Source of the DNA: Nemertoderma westbladi
Taxonomy: Eukaryota; Xenacoelomorpha; Nemertodermatida; Nemertodermatidae
Reading direction: 5' to 3'
Length of the DNA: 42,934 nucleotides
NCBI GenBank assembly: GCA_032718475.1
Contig: JAUCBJ010004700.1
Span: 1 to 42,934, forward strand
Part shown: positions 10,363 to 21,105 of the stretch, one piece after another
Layout of the letters: each line of letters starts with the position of its first letter
Numbering within the stretch: the stretch's first letter is position 1
Notes under the pieces: generated by a model
What the model saw: only the letters and a program-made list of their open reading frames with translations
The model's database searches: none
What the model was told of the DNA's origin: nothing
Position numbers and translations under genes: made by a program

Positions 10363-13300
10363 ATGGAAGATATCCTCAACAATGATGGCCGTGTTCCCAA
10401 ATTCCGGATGAAAGATCTTGATCCATCCCATATCCATGCAACGAACCCCTTCCCACAAGCCCAGGTCCCGGTCAATAACTTATCCAGTGTGACACTTAAC
10501 GAAAACCAATTGAACCTGCTAGGGTTAGGGTTTAACTTCATCCCGTTTTGTGGTCTCACCGAAGCAGACCGCGTAGAAGCGAGAGTCGACATATCCACGG
10601 CGGCATCTAAACTCCGCTATAAGAGCCGCGACTTATGCAACATGGGACAGGCACGCCTCTCCAAACCAAACACTCCACGCGCAACGCGCCCCCCACCATC
10701 CCCACCCACCCGATGCCACAACCCCAACCCTCCCAGAAACCCCCGCCCACCCAGTGACAAGCTGACTAGACGAGTACTGTTCGCCGACACCCACCAATCC
10801 CAAGGAAACGCGAACGAGCGGCACGACACCCGGCCCGTACAAACCGCACCCCCCACCCACACAAAACAGCAACCCCCCACCACATCACCACCCCACCGAT
10901 CTTCCCACCCCGCTATCCCACCATACACTGACACACCCCTTGTAACTTCCCACTTACATAACAATACAATACCAATTTCCAAACCACCATTACTGACATC
11001 CCAACAGACAACCCCAACCATAGACAGAACATCGATCTGCACCGATTCTGGACCTAACAGGTTCACCCCCCTAATAACCCCCCACAACCCAACTCCACAA
11101 CCATTCCTAACACGCACAAAACAAAACCCCCACCCAGCACCCCCACCTCTGCACGCCCCATGGCCACCACCCATGTGGGTAGCCCCACAACTCGCACTGA
11201 CTCACCCGCACCCTCTCGCAACACCCCAGCACCCTAATACAATTTGTGACACCCCTTCAACCCGCACCCGCTCAAAAACAACTAACATACAAACCCCCAT
11301 TCCTCACACCCTTCCACCTAATACGACCGGCACACCAACCGTGCCAACCACCACAACACCCGATATCCCACGACACTGCATACCCAACCCACCTCCACAT
11401 CAAACACCCCCCAACCCCCCTGAGCCACCACACTACCGGAATGCCCGATATATAGCCCCACATACGGACAACCCTTCTGTAGAGGTCATTATTAAAGAAC
11501 TACACAGTAAAATCGATGCAACGAACATCAAACGATACAACAAAACCCACCCACCCAACCTTGATTTCCAACAACAATGCGCTCTACATTCCCTACGTAA
11601 ACTCAAACACGTGTCGTACCTCAAAGGAGATAAAACAGGAAACATTATCGTGCTAGACACTGAGGATAAAAACTACGAGATACAGCGCATCCTCAGTGAC
11701 ACCTCCACCTACGAATGCCTTCAGAAAGATCCCACCCCCCGCTACAGAGTAACATGCCGCGCCCTTCTAGATAAACTAGCACTAAAAAATTCTGAACTCA
11801 GAACTTACCTGTTCCCGAACACCTTCACCGTTGGACATATCTTCATCACCCTAAAAGACCATAAACCCCAGGACCAATGGATCACCCATCCCAATGGTAA
11901 AACTATCCCCAAAGGCCGACCAATCATTGCTAACACTAACGCGTTCTTTACCCCGCTATCTAAATTGATGCACCATTATCTCAGCCCTCTAGTCACCAAC
12001 GCTGCCAATCACCTCAACAGTTCCCTCCAATTAAAGACGAATCTACCGGTTGACGTCGGACCTGCAGGGTGCACCCTCATCGCGGTTGACGTCGTCGATA
12101 TGTTCACTGCAATCCCCCACGAAATCGGAATCCAAGCAACCATGGAAACTCTAATTGAAGATCAGACCCTACCGCACCGTTCTGTTTTTACACCCCACCA
12201 GCTTTGCCTTATACTCCGCTTCCTTTTATATCACAATTACTTCCAATACAACCGGAAATTTTATTTGCAAATAGCTGGAGCCCCAATGGGAGGCTCCCAT
12301 AGCGGAGATTACGCGGTCCTTACAGCGTCCAAGGTGATACGCAGAGCCCTTGACATAACTCTATTCTCACACACCTTCTTCCGTACCCTAGTCGATGATA
12401 GCTTACTAATTTATGACAAACAACTCACTAATCAACAAATCCATACCCTCACACTTAACTTAAACATAGCATGTCAACAGTTGTACAACACAAATGACCT
12501 ACAATTCACCACTGAGTCATCCAACACCCATATCAACTACCTAGATATCACAATATACCGACAGAACAACAACCTACTCACCAAGCTTTACAAGAAACCC
12601 ACTTCTAATAAACTGCCAATCTTATATTCCAGCTGCCACCACAAACCCTCCCTGTTGGCCGTTGTCAAAGCCGAAATCCTAAGGTACCGCCGCCTCACAG
12701 ACAATGACCATGAATTCAACCTTGCCCGACACTCGTACTTAGAACTATGCAAACTCAGAGGATATCCCCTTAACTTCTTACTAGCACTCTATGCATGGAA
12801 ACCTGACCACCGACTTCCCTCAAATAACCCCACCACTCAACCCCCTCCCAAACCCACGATTTATCTCGCAACCACCCCCCATTTCATCCACACGTTTTCT
12901 GACACTATCTCCCGACATAAAAAATTCCTAAAAGATAATCTCATCTGTATAAAACCCGTTCCACGCAATCTCCCCAACCTAGGCCAGATGCTGATACGGA
13001 AATCAGACACCCACCTCGCCCCCGGCAACCAAGCGTGCGGCAGACCAAGATGTTTATGCTGCAAATCTATCACCAACCCGACTTCTACCCCGTGGGGGGA
13101 CCGCATCACAGGGACATTCGACTGCAAATCCTATAACATCATCTATTTAATTTCATGTAAATCCCATACTAACCAATGGTACATAGGTCAAACTGAGCAA
13201 CATCTGCACAAACGCCTCAACAAACACAGATCCTCCATCAAAGATGCCCGAAAAGGTCTCGACACGACAGATCCAGAGATACTCTTACTTCAACACTTTG

Positions 13301-13434
13301 TAACCTGCCCCCTAGAGGACCTAACTATTACTTGCATTAAACAGTTCCGATCCCATTACCGCCGTATTAACACCGAGTCTGTACTTATTAACCTAGACAA
13401 ACCTCCCCTTAACAAAGTCACCCCTGCGATGTAG
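10363..13434 (+). CDS. Penelope-like reverse transcriptase with GIY-YIG endonuclease
   Basis: 1023 codons from the first in-frame ATG. The same frame is open and protein-like from 10009 (after a TAA at 10006-10008), with no ATG before 10363, so about 118 residues may belong upstream and the true start is uncertain. Domains: N-terminal region to about residue 95; a Pro/Thr/His-rich linker, about 100-360, with almost no G on the coding strand; RT about 400-740 with GRPIIANTNAFF, AVDVVDMFTAI, GAPMGGSHSGD and the catalytic LVDD at about 676; a Cys cluster (CGRPRCLCC, about 895-903); and a GIY-YIG nuclease at about 920-965 (NIIYLISC ... WYIGQT ... RLNKHR). Known: such enzymes nick target DNA and prime reverse transcription. 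No stop or frameshift is visible, so the copy may be intact over this span. Confidence 0.93.
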   Translation: MEDILNNDGRVPKFRMKDLDPSHIHATNPFPQAQVPVNNLSSVTLNENQLNLLGLGFNFIPFCGLTEADRVEARVDISTAASKLRYKSRDLCNMGQARLSKPNTPRATRPPPSPPTRCHNPNPPRNPRPPSDKLTRRVLFADTHQSQGNANERHDTRPVQTAPPTHTKQQPPTTSPPHRSSHPAIPPYTDTPLVTSHLHNNTIPISKPPLLTSQQTTPTIDRTSICTDSGPNRFTPLITPHNPTPQPFLTRTKQNPHPAPPPLHAPWPPPMWVAPQLALTHPHPLATPQHPNTICDTPSTRTRSKTTNIQTPIPHTLPPNTTGTPTVPTTTTPDIPRHCIPNPPPHQTPPNPPEPPHYRNARYIAPHTDNPSVEVIIKELHSKIDATNIKRYNKTHPPNLDFQQQCALHSLRKLKHVSYLKGDKTGNIIVLDTEDKNYEIQRILSDTSTYECLQKDPTPRYRVTCRALLDKLALKNSELRTYLFPNTFTVGHIFITLKDHKPQDQWITHPNGKTIPKGRPIIANTNAFFTPLSKLMHHYLSPLVTNAANHLNSSLQLKTNLPVDVGPAGCTLIAVDVVDMFTAIPHEIGIQATMETLIEDQTLPHRSVFTPHQLCLILRFLLYHNYFQYNRKFYLQIAGAPMGGSHSGDYAVLTASKVIRRALDITLFSHTFFRTLVDDSLLIYDKQLTNQQIHTLTLNLNIACQQLYNTNDLQFTTESSNTHINYLDITIYRQNNNLLTKLYKKPTSNKLPILYSSCHHKPSLLAVVKAEILRYRRLTDNDHEFNLARHSYLELCKLRGYPLNFLLALYAWKPDHRLPSNNPTTQPPPKPTIYLATTPHFIHTFSDTISRHKKFLKDNLICIKPVPRNLPNLGQMLIRKSDTHLAPGNQACGRPRCLCCKSITNPTSTPWGDRITGTFDCKSYNIIYLISCKSHTNQWYIGQTEQHLHKRLNKHRSSIKDARKGLDTTDPEILLLQHFVTCPLEDLTITCIKQFRSHYRRINTESVLINLDKPPLNKVTPAM

Positions 13435-13479
13435 CTATATTATTATGCCAACCTACACCCCCACCTAAAGTGTAAATAA

Positions 13480-13502
13480 CCCCCCCCCCCCCCCCCCCCC
13501 CC
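13480..13502 (+). repeat. Poly(C) tract, 23 bases
   Basis: Uninterrupted run of 23 C 46 bases after the RT stop codon, in the 3' UTR of the Penelope-like element. Its length may be unstable or miscalled in sequencing. Confidence 0.9.
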
Positions 13503-13847
13503 AAATAGGGCCCAATTTGACCTACCGGTACTAAGAGAATTTCTTCCAGACCCTGAATTCCAATCACTACCATTGTTTGTTAAACAAAGCTACATCCGTC
13601 AAGCTTTGCCTGATATCAACTTTCTGATTTCCTTCGTTTTGTACATATACTATAATTAATAACTATTATTGTTTATATGTATTAACATCCATATATTGTA
13701 CAAATTATTTATCCTGCTTTTATTACTCAATTATAAATCAATATTTTAATACTACTCTAACTATAATTACGCGTTCTGCCCATAGTCGTTTTATTTGTAA
13801 ATTTATTTTGAATTTTATTTAATTTGGTTTTTTAATGTATTATATAT
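13503..13847 (+). other. 3' UTR of the Penelope-like element
   Basis: AT-rich stretch without a gene between the C tract and the ribozyme. No repeat or further motif was found. Confidence 0.6.
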
Positions 13848-13888
13848 TCCGCTGAAGACACCCGAAACGGGCGAAATGCGCATACGGA
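13848..13888 (+). ncRNA. Hammerhead ribozyme motif (minimal, type I)
   Basis: All core parts are in order: stem I 5' strand TCCG (13848-13851); core CTGAAGA (13852-13858); stem II CCCG-AAA-CGGG (13861-13871); core GAAA (13873-13876); a very short, self-complementary stem III TGCGCA (13877-13882); cleavage triplet ATA with predicted cut after A13884; stem I 3' strand CGGA (13885-13888), fully complementary to TCCG. Known: minimal hammerheads with short stem III occur in pseudo-LTRs of Penelope-like elements and can act as dimers. Inference: self-cleavage processes the element's RNA. Activity was not tested. Confidence 0.85.
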
Positions 13889-14016
13889 CATAAACTCTTT
13901 TATTTATATACGTGGCAAGACCCTCACCCCAGTTCTTCCCTCCAGCCCCCTGGAGGCTCAACATATAATATGCTCACGCCACGCTCGACGTCAATCCGCA
14001 ACATTAAATATATGGA
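13871..14016 (+). repeat. 3' pseudo-LTR of the Penelope-like element
   Basis: Direct repeat of 9807-9952. Here the complete hammerhead overlaps its 5' edge. After ...ATATATGGA the sequence becomes unrelated flank. ATTACATA at 14026-14033 is the reverse complement of TATGTAAT just before the 5' copy (9799-9806), which may be chance in AT-rich DNA. No direct target duplication was found. Confidence 0.92.
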
Positions 14017-14748
14017 CAATAATATATTACATAGTATGAATATTTAAGGGAAAATAATTATTTCTGCACTACAGACAGACAGTAATTATGTACTTACTAA
14101 CTGCGTAATACAAAGTATCAATAACAAATATGATGTTAGTGAAATTATATATTATTTCTATGGGTAGGATAACTATTATAATAATTAATATATTGTAACT
14201 AGATAGGTTACGTACAGTCATTCTGCCTAATTTGAGACATGGACCCAAACGTGAGACAAATTCAATATCAACTTCAAGGGGCTCCTATAGCCAAATAATT
14301 ACAGATCTTTTGTCTCAAATAAAGGCTGTAAGAACCTAACAAGATTCTCCGTAATATTTATGAGGTTATTTCATGTTAGTTATTAAAAAAAATTACAATT
14401 GAATTTCTTGTCTCACATTAGGGAATCGATGCCAAATTTGAGACATGCAAAATTTCTTCAAAAATCAGCAACTGCTAGGCGAAATCAACTTTCGAGACCC
14501 GGAAAAATGGATTCTACGCCCCGGGAAACCCCTTATTACATCATTTCTGAGGAAGTCCAGTGTTTACATTTTTACACAGAACCCAACGAAGTTCAAAACC
14601 TGTCTCTTATATGGACCAATGACTGTAGTATAATTGGTACACGTTCCAAAAATATCTTTGATTTAAAATTAAGACACAAAGAAAATAATATTGCAGTCCT
14701 TTATTATTAATTAATCATTATCGTTAATCATATAATAGTTTAATGTAC
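14017..14748. other. Intervening non-coding DNA; expected site of the missing gypsy 3' LTR
   Basis: AT-rich, with a 103-codon frame (14399-14710) that resembles nothing known and is probably fortuitous. A 3' LTR of the minus-strand gypsy element would be expected here, but no match to the LTR at 23236-23414 was seen. Confidence 0.5.
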
Positions 14749-14749
14749 A

Positions 14750-14758
14750 CCCCCTTTC
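14750..14758 (-). other. Candidate polypurine tract
   Basis: Minus strand reads GAAAGGGGG followed directly by TGTACA, 19 bases after the pol stop. The position fits plus-strand priming at the edge of a 3' LTR, but the sequence after it does not match the start of the 5' LTR (TGTAACGCC). Confidence 0.5.
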
Positions 14759-14777
14759 GGGGTAAAATTGATATAGA

Positions 14778-17111
14778 TTAATCATATAGATCACAGATTA
14801 AATTAAACCGTACACTTTTCGTTTGTTTTATTTTATTCGTTAATAAGACTTGTGGTTCGTCTCCGATTTCATTATTTTCCAATAATACAGCTGGTTTTAC
14901 CCTATCCAGCGATACAACGTGTTGCTCGTTCTTGCGCACAATTGTTACAGTTTTATTTGTTAATGAAACTATACGAAACGGTCCTGTATATAAGGGTGCC
15001 AGTGAGGATCTTTTAATAGGATCTTTTATCCATACATGTGTTGCATTCGATAATTGAGATGGAACTGACGATTTACATGAATAATTACGGACTGGTGGAA
15101 CCAAACTATCAATTTTCGTGAATAGTTTAGAAATGTACGTCGGTACACTCATTGTCTCCTGTAATGTTGATTCAAAACACTGCCCGGGTAAACAAAGTTC
15201 AGATCCATATACCATTTGTGACGGAGAATATTCGTGTAAACCAATTACAGACCTTAATCCCAATAACACCATGGGTAATTCATGATACCAATGTGTAGAA
15301 TTACATTTAGCACGCAGTGAATTTTTAAGCTGCCTATGAAACCGTTCGATTGCACCATTGCATGCCGGATGGTAGGCAGTTGTACGTCGTTTCTCAATTC
15401 CTAATTGTAGCATCAAACAGTTCCAAAACTTTGATTCAAATTGTGCTCCCCTATCAGAAACAATTATTTTAGGAACTCCAAAACGACCAACCCAATTGAA
15501 TAAGAATGCCTTTACAATTGATTCTGTTGAAATATCTGAAATTGGAATTACTTCCGGCCAACGTGTATACCGGTCAATGGCGGTGAATAAATATTTATAC
15601 CCACAAGAGGGCGGCAAAGGTCCAACTAGATCTATATGAACTGTCTCAAATCTCTGAGCAGTCGGAATGTTCCCAATTGGCGTTTTTACATTTGTTGTAA
15701 TTTTGGAAATTTGGCAGTTTTGACATTGTCTACACCATTGTTTTATGTCTTTATTCATAGAAGGCCAAATATAACGTTGTGAAATCAATTTAAGACTTGC
15801 CTTGGAATCTGGATGAGAAAGATTATGCAGATTTTTGAATACTTCTTGTCGCATTTCCAATGGCAAATACGGTCGCAAGATATCCGTTGACGCATCACAA
15901 ACAAGATACGAGTTATCGGTGAGATACAACCGCTTCAAAGGCAAGGTTGTCTGGGAAATGAATTCCTGAAGATTATTGTCATTAATTTGGGCCTTTGCCA
16001 ATTCTAAATGGCTGTTCAAAGTAATAGCCGATATTGGCCTAGAAAGTGCATCTGCGACAATGTTATCAGAACCTCGAATATGTTCTATTTTGCAATCAAA
16101 TTCAAGAATATACGAAATCCAGCGCGACTGCTGTGGAGTTGGATGCCTCATGTTCACACAGTTTATCAGTGGTTTATGATCGGTAATTATTGTGATGGGT
16201 TGACCTAATAACCATTCATGATGTTTTAGACTACAATAAATTGCCAATAATTCCTTGTCAAAAGCCGATTTATTACTTTCAATTGGTGTAAGTTTTCTAG
16301 AATAAAAACAGATTGGTTCTAGAACTCCGTCTACAAGCTGATGTATTACTGCACCTATTGCAATGTTAGAAGCATCAGTTGTCATACTAAACTTAGCATC
16401 TTTATGTGGAAAAGACAAAGTAACTGCGTTCTGTAGAGCAGTTTTTAACAAATCGAATGATGTATTAGCTGCACTATTCCACTCCAATGCATCTTTCTTT
16501 TGTTTATTGCGCGTTAAATCGGTTAAAGGAGAAGCTATTTTAGAAAACTCAGGTACAAATCTATGATAAAACCCGCACATTCCTAAAAATCGTTTCAAGG
16601 AAGACATTGTCTCTGGACGTGGAAATTGTATAATTGCTTCTAGTTTATTTGGATTGGGCCTAACTCCATCCTTGGAAATTACATATCCCAGAAATTTTAC
16701 AGTAGATCTGGAAAATTCACATTTATCCCTTCTGGCTGTGAGACCATACGATTTGAGACGTTCTAGAACACGCTTTAGATCTTGGTAGTGTTGCTCCGGA
16801 TTCGGACTACCAATTAAAATGTCATCCACGTATCCTACACCGCAATCAATGTCATATAGCACTGTATCCATAAGACGCTGAAAAGTTTGACTGGAATTTC
16901 TTAGTCCAAACGGCGTTCTGTTGAATTTAAATAATCCAAAAGGTGTTATTATAGCAGTTTTGTCAACGTCGCAGTCAGCTACTGGGACCTGGTGAAAAGC
17001 TTTTTTTTAATCAATTTTGCTAAAAATGGTGCATCCTCTGAATTTATTTGTTACATCTGCAATATTGGGCATCGGATATGTATCAGGAACCGTGACTTTA
17101 TTTAAAGCTCT
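14778..17111 (-). pseudogene. gypsy pol: RT (3' part), RNase H, integrase
   Basis: Uninterrupted frame of 697 codons from an ATG at 16871. It is not a natural start: the RT reading frame continues upstream to 17111 except for one TAA (minus strand) at 17007-17009, where an A replaces the T of a leucine codon position. Seen: RT YVDD near the ATG; RNase H TTDASN, FDKELLAI, ITDHKPLI and ADALSRP (about residues 160-275); integrase HX3H/CX2C zinc finger (about 345-390); integrase core with HIDLVGPLP, SDRGAQFES and the Glu of GAIERFHRQLK (about 405-560); and a GPY/F-like end with PLYTGPFRIV. Known: these copy and insert the element. The upstream part of RT lies beyond the 4-kb array. Confidence 0.92.
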
Positions 17112-20100
17112 GTAGTCCCAACCACGGTCTCAAACCTCCGTCTGGTTTGGGTGCAGTCCCCACCACGGTCTCAAACCTCCGTCTGGTTTGGGTGCAGTCC
17201 CCACCACGGTCTCAAACCTCCGTCTGGTCCCCACACGGTCTCAAACCTCCGTCTGGTCCCCACACGGTCTCAAACCTCCGTCTGGTCCCCACACGGTCTC
17301 AAACCTCCGTCTGGTCCCCACACGGTCTCAAACCTCCGTCTGGTCCCCACACGGTCTCAAACCTCCGTCTGGTTTGGGTGCAGTCCCCACCACGGTCTCA
17401 AACCTCCGTAGTCCCAACCACGGTCTCAAACCTCCGTCTGGTTTGGGTGCAGTCCCCACCACGGTCTCAAACCTCCGTAGTCCCCACCACGGTCTCAAAC
17501 CTCCGTCTGGTCCCCACACGGTCTCAAACCTCCGTCTGGTCCCCACACGGTCTCAAACCTCCGTCTGGTCCCCACACGGTCTCAAACCTCCGTCTGGTCC
17601 CCACACGGTCTCAAACCTCCGTCTGGTCCCCACACGGTCTCAAACCTCCGTCTGGTCCCCACACGGTCTCAAACCTCCGTCTGGTTTGGGTGCAGTCCCC
17701 ACCACGGTCTCAAACCTCCGTAGTCCCCACCACGGTCTCAAACCTCCGTCTGGTCCCCACACGGTCTCAAACCTCCGTCTGGTCCCCACACGGTCTCAAA
17801 CCTCCGTCTGGTCCCCACACGGTCTCAAACCTCCGTCTGGTCCCCACACGGTCTCAAACCTCCGTCTGGTCCCCACACGGTCTCAAACCTCCGTCTGGTC
17901 CCCACACGGTCTCAAACCTCCGTCTGGTTTGGGTGCAGTCCCCACCACGGTCTCAAACCTCCGTAGTCCCAACCACGGTCTCAAACCTCCGTCTGGTTTG
18001 GGTGCAGTCCCCACCACGGTCTCAAACCTCCGTAGTCCCCACCACGGTCTCAAACCTCCGTCTGGTCCCCACACGGTCTCAAACCTCCGTCTGGTCCCCA
18101 CACGGTCTCAAACCTCCGTCTGGTCCCCACACGGTCTCAAACCTCCGTCTGGTCCCCACACGGTCTCAAACCTCCGTCTGGTCCCCACACGGTCTCAAAC
18201 CTCCGTCTGGTCCCCACACGGTCTCAAACCTCCGTCTGGTTTGGGTGCAGTCCCCACCACGGTCTCAAACCTCCGTAGTCCCAACCACGGTCTCAAACCT
18301 CCGTCTGGTTTGGGTGCAGTCCCCACCACGGTCTCAAACCTCCGTAGTCCCCACCACGGTCTCAAACCTCCGTCTGGTCCCCACACGGTCTCAAACCTCC
18401 GTCTGGTCCCCACACGGTCTCAAACCTCCGTCTGGTCCCCACACGGTCTCAAACCTCCGTCTGGTCCCCACACGGTCTCAAACCTCCGTCTGGTCCCCAC
18501 ACGGTCTCAAACCTCCGTCTGGTCCCCACACGGTCTCAAACCTCCGTCTGGTCCCCACACGGTCTCAAACCTCCGTCTGGTTTGGGTGCAACGTGTAGGA
18601 GTCCCCACACGGTCTCAAACCTCCGTCTGGTCCCCACACGGTCTCAAACCTCCGTCTGGTCCCCACACGGTCTCAAACCTCCGTCTGGTCCCCACACGGT
18701 CTCAAACCTCCGTCTGGTCCCCACACGGTCTCAAACCTCCGTCTGGTCCCCACACGGTCTCAAACCTCCGTCTGGTCCCCACACGGTCTCAAACCTCCGT
18801 CTGGTCCCCACACGGTCTCAAACCTCCGTCTGGTCCCCACACGGTCTCAAACCTCCGTCTGGTTTGGGTGCAACGTGTAGGAGTCCCCACACGGTCTCAA
18901 ACCTCCGTCTGGTCCCCACACGGTCTCAAACCTCCGTCTGGTCCCCACACGGTCTCAAACCTCCGTCTGGTCCCCACACGGTCTCAAACCTCCGTCTGGT
19001 TTGGGTGCAACGTGTAGTCCCCACACGGTCTCAAACCTCCGTCTGGTCCCCACACGGTCTCAAACCTCCGTCTGGTTTGGGTGCAACGTGTAGGAGTCCC
19101 CACACGGTCTCTAACCTCCGTCTGGTCCCCACACGGTCTCAAACCTCCGTCTGGTTTGGGTGCAACGTGTAGGAGTCCCCACACGGTCTCAAACCTCCGT
19201 CTGGTCCCCACACGGTCTCAAACCTCCGTCTGGTCCCCACACGGTCTCAAACCTCCGTCTGGTTTGGGTGCAACGTGTAGTCCCCACACGGTCTCAAACC
19301 TCCGTCTGGTCCCCACACGGTCTCAAACCTCCGTCTGGTTTGGGTGCAACGTGTAGGAGTCCCCACACGGTCTCAAACCTCCGTCTGGTCCCCACACGGT
19401 CTCAAACCTCCGTCTGGTCCCCACACGGTCTCAAACCTCCGTCTGGTTTGGGTGCAACGTGTAGGAGTCCCCACACGGTCTCAAACCTCCGTCTGGTTTG
19501 GGTGCAACGTGTAGGAGTCCCCACACGGTCTCAAACCTCCGTCTGGTTTGGGTGCAACGTGTAGGGGCTCTGTAGTCCCCACACGGTCTCAAACCTCCGT
19601 CTGGTCCCCACACGGTCTCAAACCTCCGTCTGGTCCCCACACGGTCTCAAACCTCCGTCTGGTCCCCACACGGTCTCAAACCTCCGTCTGGAGTCCCCAC
19701 ACGGTCTCAAACCTCCGTCTGGTTTGGGTGCAACGTGTAGGGGCTCTGTAGTCCCCACACGGTCTCAAACCTCCGTCTGGTCCCCACACGGTCTCAAACC
19801 TCCGTCTGGTTTGGGTGCAACGTGTAGGGGCTCTGTAGTCCCCACACGGTCTCAAACCTCCGTCTGGTTTGGGTGCAACGTGTAGGGGCTCTGTAGTCCC
19901 CACACGGTCTCAAACCTCCGTCTGGTTTGGGTGCAACGTGTAGGGGCTCTGTAGTCCCCACACGGTCTCAAACCTCCGTCTGGTCCCCACACGGTCTCAA
20001 ACCTCCGTCTGGTTTGGGTGCAACGTGTAGGAGTCCCCACACGGTCTCAAACCTCCGTCTGGTTTGGGTGCAACGTGTAGGGGCTCTGTAGTCCCCACAC

Positions 20101-21105
20101 GGTCTCAAACCTCCGTCTGGTCCCCACACGGTCTCAAACCTCCGTCTGGTCCCCACACGGTCTCAAACCTCCGTCTGGTCCCCACACGGTCTCAAACCTC
20201 CGTCTGGAGTCCCCACACGGTCTCAAACCTCCGTCTGGTTTGGGTGCAACGTGTAGGGGCTCTGTAGTCCCCACACGGTCTCAAACCTCCGTCTGGTCCC
20301 CACACGGTCTCAAACCTCCGTCTGGTTTGGGTGCAACGTGTAGGGGCTCTGTAGTCCCCACACGGTCTCAAACCTCCGTCTGGTTTGGGTGCAACGTGTA
20401 GGGGCTCTGTAGTCCCCACACGGTCTCAAACCTCCGTCTGGTTTGGGTGCAACGTGTAGGGGCTCTGTAGTCCCCACACGGTCCCAAACCTCCGTCTGGT
20501 CCCCACACGGTCTCAAACCTCCGTCTGGTCCCCACACGGTCTCAAACCTCCGTCTGGTTTGGGTGCAACGTGTAGGGGCTCTGTAGTCCCCACACGGTCT
20601 CAAACCTCCGTCTGGTTTGGGTGCAACGTGTAGGGGCTCTGTAGTCCCCACACGGTCTCAAACCTCCGTCTGGTCCCCACACGGTCTCAAACCTCCGTCT
20701 GGTCCCCACACGGTCTCAAACCTCCGTCTGGTTTGGGTGCAACGTGTAGGGGTCCCCACACGGTCTCAAACCTCCGTCTGGTTTGGGTGCAACGTGTAGG
20801 GGCTCTGTAGTCCCCACACGGTCTCAAACCTCCGTCTGGTCCCCACACGGTCTCAAACCTCCGTCTGGTCCCCACACGGTCTCAAACCTCCGTCTGGTTT
20901 GGGTGCAACGTGTAGGAGTCCCCACACGGTCTCAAACCTCCGTCTGGTTTGGGTGCAACGTGTAGGGGCTCTGTAGTCCCCACACGGTCTCAAACCTCCG
21001 TCTGGTCCCCACACGGTCTCAAACCTCCGTCTGGTTTGGGTGCAACGTGTAGGGGTCCCCACACGGTCTCAAACCTCCGTCTGGTTTGGGTGCAATGTGT
21101 AGGTG
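17112..21105. repeat. Tandem array derived from RT codons (29-bp and 58-bp units)
   Basis: About 4 kb of repeats sharing the core ACACGGTCTCAAACCTCCGT. Read on the minus strand the core encodes PDGGLRPCGD, the conserved RT segment, and it lies exactly where the RT gene is interrupted: flanking codons are HLHIAPKPDGG on the right (about 21105) and GDYRALNKV on the left (about 17112). Unit types: 29 bp; 58 bp (exactly 2 x 29, adding TTTGGGTGCAACGTGTAGG and GGCTCTGTAGT); a 50-bp form lacking GGCTCTGT; and at the left end 28- and 41-bp forms with CCACCACGG. The 58-bp unit joins DYRA codons back to the codons before APKPDGG, as expected for tandem duplication of this RT piece. Long open frames in it are phase artefacts. 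Confidence 0.95.

Larger units (their letters stand above)
9807..14016 (+). mobile_element. Penelope-like retroelement with direct terminal repeats
   Basis: A 4.2-kb unit bounded by 146-bp direct repeats (9807-9952 and 13871-14016) that appear identical and sit exactly 4064 bp apart. It carries one long ORF with a Penelope-type RT and C-terminal GIY-YIG endonuclease, and a hammerhead motif spanning the 5' edge of the downstream repeat. This matches the known Penelope-like layout (pseudo-LTRs, RT plus GIY-YIG, hammerhead motifs in the repeats). The 5' edge directly follows the 49-bp minisatellite. The left repeat starts in the middle of the ribozyme, so this copy is 5'-truncated at that end. 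Identity of the two repeats suggests a recent insertion. Confidence 0.9.

Noticed and set aside
10617-11174. 185-codon minus-strand frame opposite the Penelope linker
   Set aside because: Gly/Val/Trp-rich mirror of the C-rich Pro/Thr linker; the plus-strand frame carries the RT domains.
9799-14033. TATGTAAT / ATTACATA flanks as target-site duplication of the Penelope element
   Set aside because: They are inverted, not direct, and AT-rich; chance is likely.
14399-14710. 103-codon plus-strand frame
   Set aside because: No motif or similarity recognised; lies in the area where the gypsy 3' terminus is expected.
17147-19017. Long plus-strand open frames of 483 and 609 codons across the RT-derived array
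   Set aside because: They are periodic readings of a 29-bp unit (29 codons per three units) with no stop by chance. The real coding sense was the minus-strand RT.
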